From Krasilnikovia cinnamomea (GTDB lineage Bacteria; Actinomycetota; Actinomycetes; Mycobacteriales; Micromonosporaceae): 64,000 bases of DNA. Numbering within the stretch: position 1 is the stretch's first letter; each line of letters opens with the position of its first letter. The translations under genes were made by a program, and so were the position numbers. The stretch is from assembly GCF_004217545.1 (NCBI RefSeq), contig NZ_SHKY01000001.1, forward strand, positions 2,976,001-3,040,000, in the 5' to 3' direction. Below the pieces are notes generated by a model. The model ran no database searches and was not told where the DNA came from. It saw nothing but the letters and a program-made list of their open reading frames with translations. Positions 1 through 8,522 of this stretch are shown here, piece by piece.

Positions 1-707
1 GGCACGATGAACAGCGACAGGCCCTTGGTGCCCGGGCCGCCGACACCCTCGACGCCGACCGGACGGGCCAGCACGTAGTGGATGATGTTGTCGCTCAGGT
101 CGTGCTCACCCGAGGTGATGAAGCGCTTGACGCCCTCGATGTGCCAGGAGCCGTCCGCCTGCGGGATGGCCCGGGTACGACCGGCGCCGACGTCCGAACC
201 CGCGTCGGGCTCGGTGAGCACCATGGTCGAGCCCCACTGCTTCTCGACGAACAGCTTGGCCCACTTCTTCTGCTCCTCGTTGCCCTCGACGTGCACGACG
301 TGCGCGAAGGAGGGGCCGGAGGAGTACATCCAGATCGGCGCGTTCGCGCCGAGGACCTGCTCCGCGATGGCCCACCACAGGGAGCGCGGGGCGAGGGTGC
401 CGCCGAGCTCGCCGGGCAGGTCGAGGCGCCAGAACTCGGACGCCATGAAGGTCGCGAAGGACTTCTTGAACGACTCGGGCAGGTTCGCCGTGTGGTTCGC
501 CGGGTCGAACTTCGGCGGATTGCGGTCCGCATCCGCGTAGCTGGCCGCGAGATCCTCGCGCGCCAGGCGGTTCACCTCGGCGAGGACGTCGCGCGCGGTC
601 TCGGCGTCGATCTCGTCGAACGGCGCCTGGCCGAACGCGCGGTCAGCCCCGAACACCTCGAAGAGGTTGAACTCGAGGTCGCGCAGGTTGCTCTTGTAGT
701 GAGTCAT
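1..707 (-). CDS. acyl-CoA dehydrogenase, N-terminal part (cut by window edge)
   Basis: Reading the minus strand from the ATG at 707 gives an uninterrupted frame to the window edge that begins MTHYKSNLRDLEFNLFEVF. This is the typical start of a large actinobacterial FadE-type acyl-CoA dehydrogenase. Further in, a stretch rich in Gly, Ser and Thr (WGSTMVLTEPDAGSDVGAG) is the flavin/substrate-binding signature of the family. The enzyme would catalyse the first, FAD-dependent step of fatty acyl-CoA beta-oxidation and pass electrons to ETF; an EtfD homologue lies at 33.7-35.9 kb. The C-terminal half is outside the window. A palindrome upstream may be its operator. Confidence 0.9.
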   Translation of the reverse strand, partial: MTHYKSNLRDLEFNLFEVFGADRAFGQAPFDEIDAETARDVLAEVNRLAREDLAASYADADRNPPKFDPANHTANLPESFKKSFATFMASEFWRLDLPGELGGTLAPRSLWWAIAEQVLGANAPIWMYSSGPSFAHVVHVEGNEEQKKWAKLFVEKQWGSTMVLTEPDAGSDVGAGRTRAIPQADGSWHIEGVKRFITSGEHDLSDNIIHYVLARPVGVEGVGGPGTKGLSLFIV

Positions 708-736
708 GTGGCTTGGCCCCGCTCTCCCGAACGCGA

Positions 737-752
737 GTTACTCGTCAGTAAC
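737..752. promoter_or_regulatory. candidate operator, GTTACT-N4-AGTAAC palindrome
   Basis: A perfect inverted repeat, GTTACT then CGTC then AGTAAC, lies 30 bases upstream of the start of the acyl-CoA dehydrogenase at 707. TetR-family regulators of fatty acid degradation genes commonly bind palindromes of this shape in this position. No regulator gene is adjacent. The rest of 708-1006 holds no other gene that I can support. Confidence 0.4.
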
Positions 753-1006
753 CAACACTGTATTACCAGCGGGTAGGCGTCGACAACCCGCGAGAGATCC
801 TTGGTGTGTGTCGAAAAGTGGACCAATCGCCCTCGATCAGGTGTAACCGGAGTCACCTTTTGGTCATTTGCCGACCGCCGGGCCGCGCGGAGTATCGACC
901 GGCGCCCCGGCTCGTTGCTCCCGGTGTACGCCTCACACGCGTACCCGCAGAGCAGGGACAGCTCGCCGACCGCCGACATGGCGGCGAACGACCTGGGGAG
1001 GTCACG

Positions 1007-1210
1007 ATGTTCGCCACGATCAAGAGTCTGATTCCGGAGCCACGCCAGGCCGACCAGCAGCCCCGCGCGTACGTGGGCCGGCACCGCCAGCCCGAGAAGT
1101 TCACCGCACGCGCCCAGGTCACGGTCGTGCCCGGGCCGGTGGGCCGGGACCCGGACCCGGCCGGTCCCGCGGCGGAGGAACCGGATGACGCGCCCGCCGA
1201 CGCGGCCTGA
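1007..1210 (+). CDS. small hypothetical protein, 67 aa
   Basis: The start is ATG at 1007, chosen because a strong ribosome-binding site (GGGGAGG, about 994-1000) sits six bases upstream. The 67-residue product begins MFATIKSLIPEPRQADQQPR and ends in an acidic, Ala/Pro-rich tail. It has no signal peptide, membrane segment or recognised domain. It stands alone, divergent from the acyl-CoA dehydrogenase and convergent with the phosphatase at 1228. The good Shine-Dalgarno sequence is the main reason to believe it is expressed. Confidence 0.55.
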   Translation: MFATIKSLIPEPRQADQQPRAYVGRHRQPEKFTARAQVTVVPGPVGRDPDPAGPAAEEPDDAPADAA

Positions 1211-1227
1211 CGACCCGGCCTGACGAC

Positions 1228-2355
1228 TCAGCTACCGGCGGCGCCGACCTCCCAGCTCGGCATGGGTACGGAGGCGCCGCCGTCGCGGCCGGAGTACTCC
1301 AACAGGACCAGGGCGATGTCGTCGTCCAGCCGGCCGTGGACCCAGTCCACGAGAGCGGTTTCCAGCGAGGCGAGCCCGTCCCCGACGGTGCCGTGGCCCA
1401 GCAGCCGCCAGGCGCGGTCCGCGGTCGGGAAGAACTCACCCTCCCGGCGCGCCTCGCCCAAACCATCCGTGAACAGCAACAACCGGTCGCCCGGTTCCAG
1501 CCGTTCCACCCGGGGCCGGGCCACCGGCATGAAACCCAGTGGTGGCGCCGGGGCGGGCGGCTCCAGGGCGATCACCTGGCCGCGACGCAACAGCAGCGGC
1601 GCCGGATGTCCACAGTTGACGATCGTCAGCGTCCCGCCCCGCTCCTCGACCAGCGCGGCGGTGACGAAGTCCTCGTCGCCGACGCTACGGGCCACCGCCC
1701 GGTCCAGATCCGCGACGATCGCCCGCAGATCCGCCCGCTCGTACGCGACGTGCCGGTACGAGCCGAGCACGATGCTGGCCAGACGGACCGCGTCGAGGCC
1801 CTTGCCCCGCACGTCGCCGATGATGATCCGCACCCCGTACGGAGTGTCCAGGGCCTCGTAGAGGTCCCCGCCGATGTCGGCGGCCGCCGACGCCGAGATG
1901 TAGCGGCCCGCCACCGCCAGCGAGCCGACCTGCGGACCGATCGGGCGCAGCACCGCCTGCTGCGCCACGGCCGCCAGCCGCACCAGCTCCGCGATCCGGT
2001 CGGCCTGGCGCTGCCGGATCGTGGCCACGCTCGCCGCGATCCCGGTCGCCAGCATCACCCCGAGCACGTTGACCATGCCGACCATGTCGACCCGGCCATG
2101 CGGCAGGGCGAACGTCGTGCCGACCACCGCGGCCAGCGCACCCACGCCGAGGACGGTCTGCCAGGAGGCGAACACCGCGGCCAGGAACGGAACCGCCGCC
2201 AGCAGGCCGACGAAGTTCACCTCCTTGCCGTCGGCCAGTTCCACCGCCGACACGACGGCGAGCAGCACAAGGGCCGCGCCGAGGCCGGCGCGGGATCCAG
2301 GGCTGAGCGAGCGTCTGCCCGCCGGGAGAATAGGCATGGCTTCGCCGAACAGCAT
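1228..2355 (-). CDS. membrane-anchored SpoIIE/PP2C-type serine phosphatase
   Basis: The 375-residue protein has about four hydrophobic segments in residues 20-115, a short linker, then a SpoIIE-like PP2C phosphatase domain from about residue 145. The metal-binding motifs are visible: AADIGGDLYE, GDVRGKGLDA and LLLFTDGLGEAR near the C-terminus. Such enzymes dephosphorylate anti-anti-sigma factors in partner-switching pathways; the membrane part may act as a sensor. No sigma or anti-sigma gene is next to it, so the substrate is unknown. ATG 2355 was used; an in-frame ATG six codons later is an alternative. Neither has a strong ribosome-binding site. Confidence 0.85.
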   Translation of the reverse strand: MLFGEAMPILPAGRRSLSPGSRAGLGAALVLLAVVSAVELADGKEVNFVGLLAAVPFLAAVFASWQTVLGVGALAAVVGTTFALPHGRVDMVGMVNVLGVMLATGIAASVATIRQRQADRIAELVRLAAVAQQAVLRPIGPQVGSLAVAGRYISASAAADIGGDLYEALDTPYGVRIIIGDVRGKGLDAVRLASIVLGSYRHVAYERADLRAIVADLDRAVARSVGDEDFVTAALVEERGGTLTIVNCGHPAPLLLRRGQVIALEPPAPAPPLGFMPVARPRVERLEPGDRLLLFTDGLGEARREGEFFPTADRAWRLLGHGTVGDGLASLETALVDWVHGRLDDDIALVLLEYSGRDGGASVPMPSWEVGAAGS

Positions 2356-2462
2356 GCCTGATCGACGCGAGCGACTGCATCACCTTGGACGCGGAGTCTG
2401 GGCACGTTGCGGCCCGATGCCCGGTTCGGGCGTGGCGCGCACGGCGGTGACAGGATGTCGGC

Positions 2463-3020
2463 GTGCCGAGCGACCTGCATGATCTTCTGCGCGCCGCCTT
2501 CCGCTGGACGGACCCGGGCCCGGGCAGCGGGTACCTGGTGAGTGACCGGTCCGGCTGGTGGCGCGATCCCACGATCCTGGACGGTCTCGGCCCGGCGCTC
2601 GCCGGGCTGTTCCCGGGCGCGGGTCCCACGGTGGTGATCGCCCCCGAGATCACCGGCTTTCTCATCGGGCCGCTGGTCGCGCGGGCCCTGGGCGCCGGGT
2701 TCGTCGAGGTGTACCGCGAGGGTTCCCGGCTACCCATCGCCGAGCCGATGACCTGGGCCGACGTGCCCGCCGACCACCGTGGCGCGCGGCAGCGGCTCGG
2801 GCTGCGCACCCGCCTGCTCGGTCCGGCCGACCGGGTGCTCGTCGTGGACGACTGGATCGCCACGGGCGCGCAGGCCCGGGCGGTGCACGCGCTCGCCGCG
2901 GCGCGCGGCGCGGCGGTCATCGGTACGGCGGTGATCGTCGCGGACTGCGACCCCGCCACGGCGGCCGAGCTGAACGTGCGCAGCTTGGTGACCGGCACCG
3001 AGCTGAGTCAGCCCACCTGA
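2463..3020 (+). CDS. adenine phosphoribosyltransferase-like protein
   Basis: The 185-residue product begins at GTG 2463. It carries the phosphoribosyltransferase PRPP loop in RVLVVDDWIATGAQ (about residues 125-138), and upstream TVVIAPEITGFLIGPLVA matches the early beta-strand and PPi-loop region of type I phosphoribosyltransferases. The fold and length suit adenine phosphoribosyltransferase or a related purine-salvage enzyme. The base specificity cannot be read from the sequence. It is divergent from the phosphatase gene and monocistronic. Confidence 0.75.
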   Translation: MPSDLHDLLRAAFRWTDPGPGSGYLVSDRSGWWRDPTILDGLGPALAGLFPGAGPTVVIAPEITGFLIGPLVARALGAGFVEVYREGSRLPIAEPMTWADVPADHRGARQRLGLRTRLLGPADRVLVVDDWIATGAQARAVHALAAARGAAVIGTAVIVADCDPATAAELNVRSLVTGTELSQPT

Positions 3021-3022
3021 CT

Positions 3023-3332
3023 TCACCGGGGCTGATCCCGTGGGCCTGCGGCCCCCCTCCAGTCGGCGAGCGCCCCGATGGTCGGCTGCCAGCCCACCGG
3101 CTCGTAGCGGGCCAGCCCGCGCCGCACGTTACGGATCGTCCGCCATCAGGTCCCGGGCCTGCTGCGCGGTCGCCGCGTCCAGCAGGACCACGCCGCCGGC
3201 CGGCGGGTTCTGCCGCCCGGCCGAGACCAGCACGCCCGCCTCGCTCAGCCCGCCGAGGAAGGCCAGGTGGTCCGCGCGGGCCTGGTCGATCTCGTCGAGC
3301 GGCGCGAGATAGGTGGAGATCATCAGATACAC
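3023..3332 (-). pseudogene. YciI-like protein, frameshifted by one base near 3129
   Basis: A GTG start at 3332, with GAGAGGAA just upstream, opens a frame reading MYLMISTYLAPLDEIDQARA, typical of the YciI/YCII family. It runs to ADDP and then meets TAA at 3131-3129. If one of the two T residues at 3129-3130 (plus strand) is removed, the frame continues as DDPYVRRGLARYEPVGWQP and on to a TGA at 3025-3023. That restores a normal-length YciI domain of about 100 residues with its conserved C-terminus. The gene is therefore either recently inactivated or the base is a sequencing error. YciI proteins are small ferredoxin-like proteins, mostly of unknown role. Confidence 0.75.
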
Positions 3333-3504
3333 GGCGGTTCCTCTCACCGGTGGCAGACCACGGCCATCGTACGAGCGGAGAACGCCGGACGGCCGATCCT
3401 GAAACGGTGGTTTCTGTCTGAATCGGACAATCCGGGGCGCCGCGCGCCGGTAGCGCGGCGTTGGCAGGGATGACCTCCCCGCCGACCCGAAAGGCATCCG
3501 TCCG

Positions 3505-4194
3505 ATGTACCGGAAAATGATCCGCTGGTTCAGTGCCGTGGCGGCGGCCGTCTCACTGATCGGCCTGGCCGGACCGGCCGCGCTGGCGGCGCCCGCGCCC
3601 GTACAGATGACCTTCAACGCGGCGCCCGAGCCCGCCGACCAGGGCAAGGCCCTGACCCTGTCCGGCCGGGTGTGGCTGGGCGCGACCGGCAACCGCTCGC
3701 GGGTCTACTTCTACTTCCGCCGCTCCACCGCGACCACCTGGGCCTACACCGGGTACGCCGACTCGGACGACCGGGGATACTTCAGCTCCCGGACCACCGC
3801 CCGGTACACCGGCACGTGGCGCGCCATGTACCGGGGCACGGCCACCCGGGGCGCGATCACCCGCCTCGACGCGGTGGCCGTGCTGCACCGGGTCCCCCGC
3901 CGCCTCGTGACCTACACCGGCACGGACAGCTCCTGGCAGGGCCCGCGCGTCGTCATCCCCACCGCCGACTTCCAGGCCGTGGTCACCTACCGGTGCCCGG
4001 TCGGTGGGTACATGTATCTGCGCTGGAACGGCGACTCGTTCGGATATGAGTCGGTCAGCTCGGCCAAGCCGGCCGGGACGCTCACCCTCAACGGGCACCA
4101 GGGAGCGCGCAGCGGCTACTTCGACCTCGACACGTGGTCGGGATGCACCTGGAAGATCACGGTCTACTCAGGAACGGTGCGGGTACTGGCGTGA
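3505..4194 (+). CDS. secreted protein of unknown function, 229 aa
   Basis: Residues 1-29 form a Sec signal peptide with basic MYRKMIRW, a hydrophobic core, and an Ala-x-Ala cleavage site near ALAAPAP. The mature part looks all-beta: an Ig-like half (about 35-125, aromatic strands such as SRVYFYFRRS) and a C-terminal half with two cysteines (CPVGGYMYL and SGCTWKI) that could form a disulfide. I recognise no catalytic motif. It could be an extracellular adhesion or carbohydrate-binding protein, but that is a guess. Confidence 0.75.
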   Translation: MYRKMIRWFSAVAAAVSLIGLAGPAALAAPAPVQMTFNAAPEPADQGKALTLSGRVWLGATGNRSRVYFYFRRSTATTWAYTGYADSDDRGYFSSRTTARYTGTWRAMYRGTATRGAITRLDAVAVLHRVPRRLVTYTGTDSSWQGPRVVIPTADFQAVVTYRCPVGGYMYLRWNGDSFGYESVSSAKPAGTLTLNGHQGARSGYFDLDTWSGCTWKITVYSGTVRVLA

Positions 4195-4199
4195 ACCCA

Positions 4200-4232
4200 C
4201 CGGAGGGCCGGGCCACCCGCCCGGTCCTCCGG
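4200..4232. terminator. bidirectional hairpin terminator
   Basis: CCGGAGG-G-CCGGG, a seven-base loop, then CCCGG-T-CCTCCGG gives a 13-bp stem with one internal G-T pair. It sits between the 3' ends of two convergent genes (stops at 4194 and 4250). There is no T-run, as is usual in high-GC actinobacteria. Confidence 0.7.
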
Positions 4233-4249
4233 CACGGCGCCGCGCCGCG

Positions 4250-5320
4250 TCACGGGTGCAGGGCGTAGACGCGGAAGAAGCCGCCGTCGACGTCGAGTAC
4301 CTCGGTGCGCGCGAAACCGGCCTCCGCCGCCAGCCGCCGTACCGTGTCCTCGCGGATCACGGTGCCGATCGCGGCGGACGGCTGCTCCGCCATGGCCGCG
4401 GGCAGGCAGTGGCTGATGCTCCAGCCGTACATCATCCGCTCCAGCTCGTCGCCCGGGGCGGTGAACGACGGGGCCACCGCCTCGTCCGCCAACAGCAGGG
4501 CACCGTCGGCGCCCAGGGCCGCGCGGGCGGCGCCGAGCACGTCCACCGGCCGGGCCAGATCGTGCAGTGCCTCCAGCAGGAGCAGGACGTCGAACGGGCC
4601 GTGCGCGGCGAGGTCGGCGGCGTCGCTGCACTCGAACCGTACGGTGACATCGCGCTCCCGGGCCGCCGCGCGGGCCTCGGCGATCGACGCCGCGTCCGTG
4701 TCGATCCCCCAGACCTCAGCCCGCGGGTACGCCTGCGCCACCGCGAGGGTCGACCACCCCTGCCCACAACCGAGGTCGGCGAGGCGGCCACCGCCGGACA
4801 CCCGCTGCGCGGCCGGGCCGAGCGCCGGCAGCCACTCCTCGACCAGCGCGGAGCCGAACGCGGGCCGGTTGATCCCGCCCTGCCCGATGCGGAAGTCGGC
4901 GCCATAGCGGGCATACGGCACGCCGTTTCCCGTGCGGTAGGCGTCCACCACCTCATCCAGCACGGACGCGATCCCGACCACCATGCGGGCCAGCGGGGCC
5001 AGGTGGTCCGGCGCGACCGGCGTGGTGAGGACGCCGACATGCGCCTCGGGCAGCCGGTAGCGCCGGGCTTCCGCCTCGGCACCGGCGTCGTCCACGGTGA
5101 GGATCCCGGCCACGGCCTGCTGTTCCAGCCATTCCCGCGCGTACCGGGGTGCGATGCCGACCTGCTCGGCCAACTCTCCGTAGGTGGTGCTGTCCCGCGC
5201 GCTCATCGCGTCGTAGATGCCGAGCCGGGTGCCCAGGTAGATCCCGAAGAGCTCAAGTGCGCCGATCGTGGCCTGCATCATCCGCTCGTCGAGTGCGGTC
5301 ATGGCGGTCATCTCCCCCAT
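4250..5320 (-). CDS. SAM-dependent methyltransferase with N-terminal winged-helix dimerisation domain
   Basis: The 356-residue protein has an N-terminal helical/winged-helix region (residues 10-90, with TYGELAEQVGIAPRYAREWL) like that of small-molecule O-methyltransferases. A class I methyltransferase domain follows, with SAM motif I LADLGCGQGWSTLAVAQAYP near residue 180 and the acidic motif II (VWGIDTDAASI). It resembles the rRNA-adenine/UbiE-like enzymes often annotated as class I SAM-dependent methyltransferase. The substrate is unknown. It is monocistronic and convergent with the secreted protein gene. Confidence 0.8.
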   Translation of the reverse strand: MGEMTAMTALDERMMQATIGALELFGIYLGTRLGIYDAMSARDSTTYGELAEQVGIAPRYAREWLEQQAVAGILTVDDAGAEAEARRYRLPEAHVGVLTTPVAPDHLAPLARMVVGIASVLDEVVDAYRTGNGVPYARYGADFRIGQGGINRPAFGSALVEEWLPALGPAAQRVSGGGRLADLGCGQGWSTLAVAQAYPRAEVWGIDTDAASIAEARAAARERDVTVRFECSDAADLAAHGPFDVLLLLEALHDLARPVDVLGAARAALGADGALLLADEAVAPSFTAPGDELERMMYGWSISHCLPAAMAEQPSAAIGTVIREDTVRRLAAEAGFARTEVLDVDGGFFRVYALHP

Positions 5321-5493
5321 GCGATCCGTCGGCTCTCACCCGATTACGGGTCTATGCCGCACCTTTCCACAGTCGGACCCGCAGCGCACGGATAGGCATC
5401 GGTACGGTGATTCAGCGGTACGCGACCGACCGCTATGTGCGGGCGTTCCATGACCTAGCGGGGCGCGCGACCGGCGCGTGACCTCGTCGACGG

Positions 5494-7059
5494 TCACCCT
5501 CGCGTCGCGGCGAGACCTGGCGGCTCCTCGGTGGCGACCGCCACCGGCCGGGGTTCGGGCGCCGAGTCGGTGACCGCGCGGTTCCGGCCCGCGCTCTTCG
5601 CCGCGTACAGGCGCTCGTCAGCGGCCCGCACCACGGCCTTCACGCCGACGCCGGCCAGCGGCAGGGCGGCCGCGCCGAGCGAGGCGGTCACCGGGATCTC
5701 CGCCCCGTCAGGCAGCCGGACCGGCTGGTCGGCCAACGCCCGGCGCAGGCGCTCGGCGAGTGCGGCGAGATCCGCCGCTCCGGTCCCGGGGGTGATGGCC
5801 AGAAACTCCTCGCCGCCCCAGCGCACCAGCACGTCATCACTGCGCAGGACACCGGCCAGCCGCGCCGCGCTCTCGGCGAGGACCGCGTCGCCGGCGTCGT
5901 GCCCGTACCCGTCGTTGACCGCCTTGAAATGATCGAGGTCGATGATGATCACCCCGAGGTCGGTGCCGTCGCGCAGCGCGCGCTCGGCCTGTACGTGCAG
6001 CGTCTCCTCGCCGAACCGGCGGTTGTGCAGGCCGGTGAGTCCGTCGGTCATCGCCAGCCGCCGTTGTTCCGCCAGGGCGGCGTCGAGCTGCCGGGCGACG
6101 CGGCGCTGGTCGCGGATGCTCAGCTGGGCGCGCAGGGTCAGCCCGATGATCGTGACGGCGACCAGTCCGAGCACGGGCCGGGAGATCCGCCCGTCCAGGG
6201 CGTCCTGACCGGCCCAGCCGAGCACGCCGCCGACGGCCAGCAGGAACGGCCAGAACCCCAGGTCGAACTCCAGATGCCGGGCTGCGGACTCCGCCACGTC
6301 GCGCTGCCCGCGAGCGTCCCACAACGCACCGACCGCGAAGAGGAGCACCACGGGGAAGTACAGGTTGCGGTTCACGGCGTCGTCGATACCGATGTCGCGC
6401 ATCGCCAGCGCGCTGTTGAGCACATCCGCGCCGGTGGAGAGCAGCACGCCCCCGACCACCAGGGCGATCTGCGGCGGGACCCGGCGCTGGCCGCTGAGCC
6501 CGACCGAGAGGAACACCGCGAGGCACGCCACGTCCAGCAGCGGGTAGACCACATCGACGAGGGTGTTCACGGTGAACTGCCCGTGCAGCTGCGGGGCGAC
6601 CAGCAACTGCCAGCCCGCCACCCCGGAGGCGACCGCGACGAACAGCCCGTCGAGCTGGCCGCGCAGCTGGCGCAGCGCACCTCTACCGGTGAAGCCGAGC
6701 CCGACGCTGAGGATCAGCCCGAGGTACGAGCCGACGAGGGCCACGTCGCCGATCGAGGCCGTCTCCACGGGACGGCCGATCAGTTCGTACGCGGTCCAGT
6801 AGATGTTCGAGGCCAGCCACAGCAGGTTGGCGACGAAGACCAGCCACCACCAGCGCCGCCGCGACCGGGGGCTGCGCCGCGCGGCGGCGTAGGCGGCGGC
6901 CGTGGCCACCGCGATACCCAAGGGGTAGACCACGTTGGCCAGGATCGCCCGGGTGGTCTCGCTGCCGTGGCCGACGAGCGAGACCGTGATGAAGGCGAGC
7001 TCCACCAGGACGGCGACCGCGCAGCAGCGGACCCACCAGCGACTGGCGGCGCGTACCAT
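5494..7059 (-). CDS. membrane diguanylate cyclase (GGDEF)
   Basis: The 521-residue protein has roughly eight to ten hydrophobic segments in residues 10-315 and a C-terminal GGDEF domain (about 335-490). The active-site loop is GGEEF at about 415-419. The inhibitory I-site RSDD stands exactly five residues upstream, and LTGLHNRRF opens the domain. All of this predicts an active, product-inhibited c-di-GMP synthase controlled by a membrane sensor. No EAL domain is present. Downstream lies a TPR gene that itself looks like a truncated TPR-GGDEF protein. Confidence 0.9.
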   Translation of the reverse strand: MVRAASRWWVRCCAVAVLVELAFITVSLVGHGSETTRAILANVVYPLGIAVATAAAYAAARRSPRSRRRWWWLVFVANLLWLASNIYWTAYELIGRPVETASIGDVALVGSYLGLILSVGLGFTGRGALRQLRGQLDGLFVAVASGVAGWQLLVAPQLHGQFTVNTLVDVVYPLLDVACLAVFLSVGLSGQRRVPPQIALVVGGVLLSTGADVLNSALAMRDIGIDDAVNRNLYFPVVLLFAVGALWDARGQRDVAESAARHLEFDLGFWPFLLAVGGVLGWAGQDALDGRISRPVLGLVAVTIIGLTLRAQLSIRDQRRVARQLDAALAEQRRLAMTDGLTGLHNRRFGEETLHVQAERALRDGTDLGVIIIDLDHFKAVNDGYGHDAGDAVLAESAARLAGVLRSDDVLVRWGGEEFLAITPGTGAADLAALAERLRRALADQPVRLPDGAEIPVTASLGAAALPLAGVGVKAVVRAADERLYAAKSAGRNRAVTDSAPEPRPVAVATEEPPGLAATRG

Positions 7060-7182
7060 TTCCTACCCCCACAGACCCCCGCGAACCGACCCCCCAGCAT
7101 GGGGCGCCGCGGGTCATCCGCGGGGAGCACCGGGGTTGCGCCTCGGTGGCGCCTGCCCACTGTGGCGCGGCCGCTCCCGGGA

Positions 7183-7320
7183 TCAGCTCTCCGGGTTCTC
7201 GGTGGCGGCCGCCGCGCGTCGGGCCGATCGGCGGCTGAGCAGGAAGGCGATCAGCCACGGTACGAAGCAGCCAGCATGCCAAGGCCGATCATGACGAACG
7301 GTACGAGGCCGTTTGCCGTC
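7183..7320 (-). pseudogene. possible frameshifted single-membrane-span protein
   Basis: On the minus strand one frame reads LTANGLVPFVMIGLGMLAA and then runs to a stop. The next frame picks up with CFVPWLIAFLLSRRSARRA and ends ATENPES-stop at 7185-7183. Joined, they form one membrane segment followed by a basic stretch, as in many small actinobacterial membrane proteins. No start codon is clear. It may be a degraded gene, or chance. Confidence 0.3.
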
Positions 7321-7349
7321 AGGTGTCTGAGTGACCCGACTGCCGTGCC

Positions 7350-8510
7350 TCACTGACCCGCTTGGGGACCAAGCGCCTCAGTGGATCGGCTTGTCTGCGG
7401 ACCTCGGTGGGTTCGGAACATCGCCTGCAGGATCGCGCGCACGGGTTTGCGCTGCCCGGCAGACACGCTTTCCCGGGCGGCGGTGAGGGCCTTGTTCGCG
7501 GCGAGCGCCTCGGCGTGCTCACCCCGGACGGCGTGCAACTCCGCCTTCTCCTGATAGACGCGGACCAGGATTTCTCGCAGGCCGCGCTCGACGCACTGCT
7601 GGTAGGCGGTTTCCACGCTCTCCAGCGCCCGGCCGGTCGCGCCGAGCCCACGCTGGGCCCGGGCCAGGGTCAGCAGGTACTCGGCCAGTTCGTCGGCGTC
7701 GTTGGCTCCCACGTTCTTGTAGCGGGCGATGCAGACCTGCATCGTCTGCTCGGCCTCGGCGTACTCGCCGTTGGCGATCTGGATCGCCCCGATCGTCTCC
7801 AGCGCGTCCGCGTCGAAGTAGTAGCCGCGCGCCACGGCGTGCTCCTGCATCCGCCGCGCGACCTGTCCGGCCTGCGGGTAGTCGCCGGCTTCGTATTCGG
7901 CGTAGGCCCAGTTGTTCAGCACCACCGTGAGCCGTTCCCACTCCTGGAGCTTGCGGGCCAGGTCCTCGGCCTCGTGGTAGCGCGGTCGCGCCGCGTCCAT
8001 GTCGCCGTTCTCGGCCAGCGCGTCGGCCAGCCTGACCCGGTGCCAGATCCGCATGTGCGCCGTGGCCGACTCATCGAGCAACTCGACCGCGCTCCGCGCG
8101 TGCCCCAGGAACTTGGCCGCGTTGCCGGACAACCGCTCGATACCCGCCCACACCAGGTGGGTACGCGCCTGCATCCGGCGGTCGCCGTGCTTGCGGGCCC
8201 ACGCGTGGACGCCCTTGATCTGCCGGGCGGCGCCGGGGACGTCACCGGTGCGCCGGAGCATGTCGATCCAGCACAGGCGGGCCCGCATGAGCAGGGCCTC
8301 GTCGCCTAGAGCGTCAGCCCGCCGTTCGAGGTGCACCGCGGTCGAGAACCCCGCGGCGGCGTCGAGGATGACCTGGTCCTCCAGCGCCAGCAGGGCAGCC
8401 GACAGCTGCTCGGCGTCAGCCGCATTGCCCTCCGCCCCGAGCGTGTTCACCCGGATCTCATCGGCCGCGCGCCCACGAGGATGAGCATCTGTCACGCCGG
8501 AGCAGCGCAC
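7350..8510 (-). CDS. TPR-repeat protein, probably truncated
   Basis: The 386-residue protein is an array of helical TPR-like repeats (residues 30-360), for example NWAYAEYEAGDYPQAGQVAR and LLTLARAQRGLGATGRALES. The last helix (QRKPVRAILQAMF) resembles the linker that, in actinobacterial TPR-GGDEF proteins, leads into the cyclase domain. Here it is followed by 20 odd residues and a stop. GTG 8510 is the longest start; GTG 8495 is equally possible, and neither has a good ribosome-binding site. It lies 12 bases after the small gene at 8523-8843, so the three genes probably form one operon. Confidence 0.7.
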   Translation of the reverse strand: MRCSGVTDAHPRGRAADEIRVNTLGAEGNAADAEQLSAALLALEDQVILDAAAGFSTAVHLERRADALGDEALLMRARLCWIDMLRRTGDVPGAARQIKGVHAWARKHGDRRMQARTHLVWAGIERLSGNAAKFLGHARSAVELLDESATAHMRIWHRVRLADALAENGDMDAARPRYHEAEDLARKLQEWERLTVVLNNWAYAEYEAGDYPQAGQVARRMQEHAVARGYYFDADALETIGAIQIANGEYAEAEQTMQVCIARYKNVGANDADELAEYLLTLARAQRGLGATGRALESVETAYQQCVERGLREILVRVYQEKAELHAVRGEHAEALAANKALTAARESVSAGQRKPVRAILQAMFRTHRGPQTSRSTEALGPQAGQ

Positions 8511-8522
8511 CCACCCGTTCCG

